Source: Xylona heveae TC161
Lineage: Eukaryota; Ascomycota; Xylonomycetes; Xylonales; Xylonaceae
DNA length: 64,000 nt
Assembly (NCBI RefSeq): GCF_001619985.1
Contig: NW_017264193.1
Coordinates: 1,307,726 to 1,371,725 of the forward strand
Reading direction: 5' to 3'
Shown here piece after piece: positions 60,111 to 64,000 of this stretch (within the stretch, counting starts at the first letter, position 1; the number at the start of each line of letters is the position of its first letter). The position numbers and the translations under genes were made by a program. Under the pieces are notes generated by a model. The model was given only the letters and a program-made list of their open reading frames with translations, was not told where the DNA came from and searched no databases.

Positions 60111-62630
60111 CTAAGTGGAAAAGCCAAGGTCTCGCACTTCGGGATCTTCACGGAATGCAAGCTTAATATCTTCATTGCCAACATTCAATCGGACCTTTCC
60201 TTTTCTATCCCCTTTGCGTGATTCTAGGCCAACGATGCCAGCCTCCATCAGTTCGATCGCCGCTTTGATCATCGTTTGAACTCTCGGAACAGTCACCGAA
60301 ATGTTGCGATACCTCAACCCGGTGGAATAACCACTTGTCCCTACCAGAAGCAGGGCCTGTATGTTCTGATTTTCGGACATTCGTCCAATCTTCCGAGCTT
60401 CTTCAATCACATCGCCCAAGACGCTTTCCCCAGTACCTGTTCTTCGTATGCGAGCTAGTAGAGCCGCCAAAAAGAGTTTAGAAGAAAGTGAGATACCTCG
60501 AAGATATTGTTGAAGAGGGCTCGTGGTTGCCTCACTTATCGCTTCCTTAATTGTAGTTATTGTCACTTTTGGCTGGTGTTCCATCACTTGCTCCGAAATG
60601 TTTGGGAATGCTTTTGTATCAGTCGTTGATTGAGTCGTTTGAATATTTGATTCTCTGGTCGCTTCTGCAAGCTCCACAGCCCTTCGGCAAATGTCAAGCG
60701 CTCGACGAGCGTCTCCGCTTACAGCCGCGACTTTGCGACTTGCAAACTGTACTGCGTCTGGGTCTACTATTTTCCCCGGAACTCCCTCTAATCTGGACTG
60801 GATGATTTTCATAAGCTGATCGTGAGTGTACCCTGGAAATGTGACTCGAACCAACCCTGGAGAATGTCAGCTGTAAAATATTTCATCCGCACCAGTCACT
60901 CGCACCTAATCGACTGCTTATTTTATTGCTGAGAGTTCGTTCAGGCAGGTCCATTGTATTAGCAACTGCCAATACAATCAATCGACTGTGTCGTAAGCCC
61001 GGCCAATTAAAGAAATTATACATAACGCTTTGGTTTTTGGTCACAAGCTGATCCAGTTCGTCCATTAGGACAACGCATGGTACCCTTCGTGGACTTGGTT
61101 TGCTGAACTCGCGCTCTAAGAGTTCGAGTGCATGGACTGGGCTCACCCTTTCCCCCCTTAGCGCCTCCCATAGAAGTGAATAGGACTGATGAGGGTCTGT
61201 CAATTTCATTCCATTGATCTCGACAAAGATGAAATCCTCAAGTTCCTCAGCAAGCACCGAAGCGTGAAGTTGTCTGATGATCTCCCTCATCGTGGCAGTT
61301 TTTCCGGTGCCCGGTGTTCCAGATATATAAATACACGCTCCTGACCCGTCGGATATTGCTCCTTCCAAGTGGGCAAAGACGATCGAAAATTCCTCTTCGC
61401 GGCACGGCATTGTTGCAGGTACTGCGGAGACGTGAAGTTTTGTTCTTGCTAATTGAAAAGGAGAGGAATCCAATGCAGATGGGGACAAAGTTCTTGTTCC
61501 TAAGGGTATGAACTCCAGAGGTTTCTTGACAAGGACCCTGCTTCTGTCAGACGAGGAAGTGTACATTGAATCCATTGAAACTGACCGTCTATTGCTCGGA
61601 GTGGTGAGATACTCGAAGTCACGCCTTTTTCTAGACGGGGTGGTAATTTCTGTATCAATTTTCCTTCTTTTCCTAGCAATCTTTGGTGTGGAAGGGTCGC
61701 AGTCAACGAATTCCTAGGCGTATGAGCTTAAGAACAGAGGCTCGTAGCGGGAAAAGCTTACTTGATCTTGATTCCGCAGTAGATCTTGTTTTCGAGGTCC
61801 GCTTTTCTTTCTTGCTGCCTTGGTCTCCGTCTTCACCTTTTCGATCAAAGCATAAATGTCCTCCTCTGAACCTTGATAGATGGAATTCCAATCGAACTCA
61901 TCGCTATACGTCGCTGTACGGGTGTTACAGGCTCGTCGACAGACAAAAACCTTCCCGAAGTCTGTAGAAGATCTCGATACTTTGCCATTTGGATAGTTTG
62001 TCAGAAATGACTCCAGTGAGCAAACCGTAGCCCTTCCATTGATAGATGTCAATGGATTGATATCCCAGGAGGGTGTAATGTACAGCTCATTCTAATTGGT
62101 CAGAGGGAGAAATAAAAGTTCTAACCACGTTGGCGAGATCATACCTGCAGAAAATCGGTGCGCTTCTTGTGCTTGTTTCTGATTTCCTTTTCTGTGGAAA
62201 ACCACATAAAATTAGCAGCTTTGCCTTCCTCATCATCCTCAAAAAACTCGGATATCAGGCCCACCCATGCTTCATTTGAGCTCTCAGCTTTTAGAAGCAC
62301 GCAATCTCCTATTTTGCAGTAGAAGTCCCCCATGCGAGCGCCGACAATCTTTCGATTTGGAAATTGTGGAGAATGATTCCTTTCCCGCGCGCTTCGTAAG
62401 GGTGTATTGATATCCTTTGAATTATCAGAGTGGAGCAAATTTCCTTCCGAGACCCTGGAAGCATTGTCGGGTTCAAAAGCTTTGGTGGAGCAATCGTCGT
62501 AGAGCCATTCCCAGGGATGATCTTCAACACCAAGTTCGTCATCGGAATCCTCTCGTTCAACACCACCCCCAGAAAGTAAACGCCGCGCACGGTTGATCCT
62601 TTCAGCACCGTTGGATGTATCTCGGCCCAT
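60111..62630 (-). CDS. ORC1: Origin recognition complex subunit 1 (BAH + AAA+ ATPase)
   Basis: Four exons on the minus strand: 62630-62145, 62091-61762, 61713-60906 and 60856-60111 (TAG). The introns are 53, 48 and 49 bp, all GT-AG with consistent phase, and the product has 789 residues. Residues about 90-245 form the BAH domain (FYCKIGDCVLLKAESSNEAW, WFSTEKEIRNK, SFLTNYPNGKV). A basic linker follows (KIARKRRKID). The AAA+ module has Walker A GTPGTGKT at about 403-410, Walker B VVLMDELDQL at about 486-495, the sensor-1 region AVANTMDLPERTL, and sensor 2 in SGDARRALDICRRA. The C-terminal part is the winged-helix region. Orc1 is the ATP-binding subunit of the origin recognition complex, which loads MCM helicase. 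All catalytic motifs are intact. Length and order match fungal Orc1. Confidence 0.95.
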
Positions 62631-62826
62631 ATTCAGATCTCCCCTTTGTCATTTATGCTGCTGCAGAATCTGTCCTCTGTCTGTTGAGTTTCGGTTCCTG
62701 CGCTCTGTTTACCCGCCGGCCGAACGTCGAATTCAGGCAAGAGCTCGGCCTGTCGGCCAAGCGGCGATTAAAGTCGCCTAACTTAACTAGGTTGTTCCGT
62801 AACTACCCTTCGTACTATGGTGGATT
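62631..62826 (-). promoter_or_regulatory. ORC1 proximal upstream region
   Basis: About 200 bp of ordinary, CpG-containing DNA lie between the ORC1 start and the MITE. CTGTTTACCCGCCGGCCGAA at about 62704-62723 and palindromic GGCC words stand out. No ACGCGT box is present. Frames over this region do not look coding. Confidence 0.45.
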
Positions 62827-62833
62827 TGAGCGA

Positions 62834-63340
62834 AGGGCCGTGGTGCGGACAGTATGAATCCAGCTTAATCACAGTACTTTAACACTAAGGAAAGAGACCT
62901 TTCTAGACATAGTATTCTAAGCGAGAACTTCAAGTACCTTTCAGTGTTCTTAGGCACTCCTGTGTTACATTTAGTTATAAATCTAGTTATACTTCAAACA
63001 TCTGTCAATTATATCTTTGCTTATCTATATGCTTTTCATAACTATATTTGTAAGCCTAGTTTCCATTAACTAGTTAAGAAAGTAGCCTTATGGAGTATTC
63101 TCATGTCTCATTTACTAGAAAAGCAAGAACCATTATTTTTTATTATATTTAAATAAATACTAGTAATTTTGAGAGTCTTTTCCTTGGTAAAGATTAAGAA
63201 GCTTCTACTACCATGTAAATAAGAGATTTGAATCTCTAGAATTCCAGTGTTAATATAAGGTAGTGTTCGATACCTTGTCTCGCACATTGAACTAGCGTCC
63301 TGTCATTAAGCTGGATCCATACTGTCCGCACCACGGCCCT
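62834..63340. mobile_element. MITE with 36-bp inverted ends, hAT-like target duplication
   Basis: The left end is 62834-62869 (AGGGCCGTGGTGCGGACAGT...) and the right end is 63305-63340 (...ACTGTCCGCACCACGGCCCT). They are reverse complements over 36 bp with one mismatch. TGAGCGA stands directly outside both ends (62827-62833 and 63341-63347). The match is 8 bp, TTGAGCGA, if the last T of the right end is counted as target. The 507-bp body is AT-richer than its surroundings and non-coding but still contains CpGs. A 7-8 bp duplication suggests a non-autonomous hAT-like element. Confidence 0.88.
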
Positions 63341-63347
63341 TGAGCGA

Positions 63348-64000
63348 ATAGAGCCGGAGACAAGGGGCACTGCATGCTTTACACAATATGTCCTGCCACC
63401 GGCAGGGCCGCAGTCGCTTGCGGAGTAGTAATTACCATATCACAAACTTTACGTTTTGCGCCGTGACAAACGCGTTGAAAATGTAATCCGGCTGTAATTT
63501 AACTTCTTTCGCACTTCACCAAAGGCAACTACCTAGTACCATTGAGATTCTCCACACAATCAAACGGAGCCTTCAGCTGTAAAACAATAGACGGAATATA
63601 TTGATTTATCTGTGCTCAATGGAAGAGCGCGTCTGATTCAAGACCTTCACCTGCAAATTCATGAATAATTGCCCCGTCATTTTACCTGTGGGTACAAGCA
63701 ATTAGGGTGACAACGTCAAATCACGTAGGAAAGCTATCAACAGCGCACGACAAGTGTTGTCATCATACCTCAAACGCTAGTCCGCAGACAGCCCCAGCCA
63801 TTCGAAAGGCAAATTACTGATATTGATTCAGGCAAGATACTTAAGGTGCAATCTTTTCCATGCCCTCGATGGTTTGTTTCTCGGTTAAATGTGATTTTAT
63901 TAGCATGGTATAAAGCAACTGTGCCCGAGCATCGATAACCCTTGTCGTGCGCATAGATTTTGCCTGGCGATCGAGATAATTCTAATCGCTTTTGCCTTTG
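63348..64000. other. Intergenic sequence, no gene recognised
   Basis: Ordinary base composition with CpGs and no long open frame on either strand. It could be the upstream or downstream region of a gene beyond the window. I found no tRNA, snRNA or snoRNA that I can support. Confidence 0.5.

Noticed and set aside
62593-62857. Plus-strand open frames over the ORC1 5' end
   Set aside because: They are shadows of ORC1 and its upstream region, and one runs into the MITE terminus.

Overview
The window is nuclear DNA of a filamentous ascomycete (Pezizomycotina; Eurotiomycetes-like by protein resemblance, which is an inference). Two gene-dense ends of ordinary base composition flank about 50 kb of AT-rich transposon graveyard. 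The introns are short (48-85 bp), start with GT, end with AG and have CTAAC/CTGAC-like branch sites.

Left end (1-3254): the 3' part of a TRAPPC11-type TRAPP subunit gene on the + strand, cut by the window edge.

Middle (about 3300-53650): by eye I find no CpG dinucleotide between about 3305 and 53655, although both flanks have many. It holds two decayed Ty3/Gypsy chromovirus-type fossils with recognisable LTRs (3677-11278 on -, 25773-33345 on +). It also holds a Tad-like LINE family: one near-full copy at 25210-40530 interrupted by the second Ty3 element, an internally deleted copy at 47085-50512, a 5'-truncated copy at 17830-19340, and an endonuclease-region scrap at 13065-13262. There are a Tc1/mariner transposase relic (15747-16810), a hAT transposase relic (20640-22840 on -), two families of TA-flanked MITE-like elements sharing a tRNA-like core, several minisatellites and one 10-N assembly gap. 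Differences between copies are almost all transitions, and many are reciprocal CA/TG pairs that mark lost CpGs. This is a RIP-like or methylation-deamination footprint.

Right end (53865-62630): four intact multi-exon housekeeping genes in two convergent pairs. SGM1/TMF golgin (+) converges on the NAS6/gankyrin proteasome chaperone (-). NAS6 is divergent from PRP46 (+), which converges on ORC1 (-). NAS6 has two micro-exons (26 and 14 nt). Upstream of ORC1 lies a well-preserved 507-bp MITE with 36-bp inverted ends and a 7-8 bp target duplication. It still contains CpGs, so it lies outside the mutated compartment.

The genes are unrelated in pathway, except that TRAPPC11 and SGM1, which face each other across the AT block, both act in Golgi membrane traffic. 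The most noteworthy signals are the CpG extinction with sharp borders close to genes, an ORF1/ORF2 ATGA overlap and duplicated 5' monomers in the LINE, the shared-core MITE families, and an antisense Cys/His-rich reading frame in the second Ty3 fossil.
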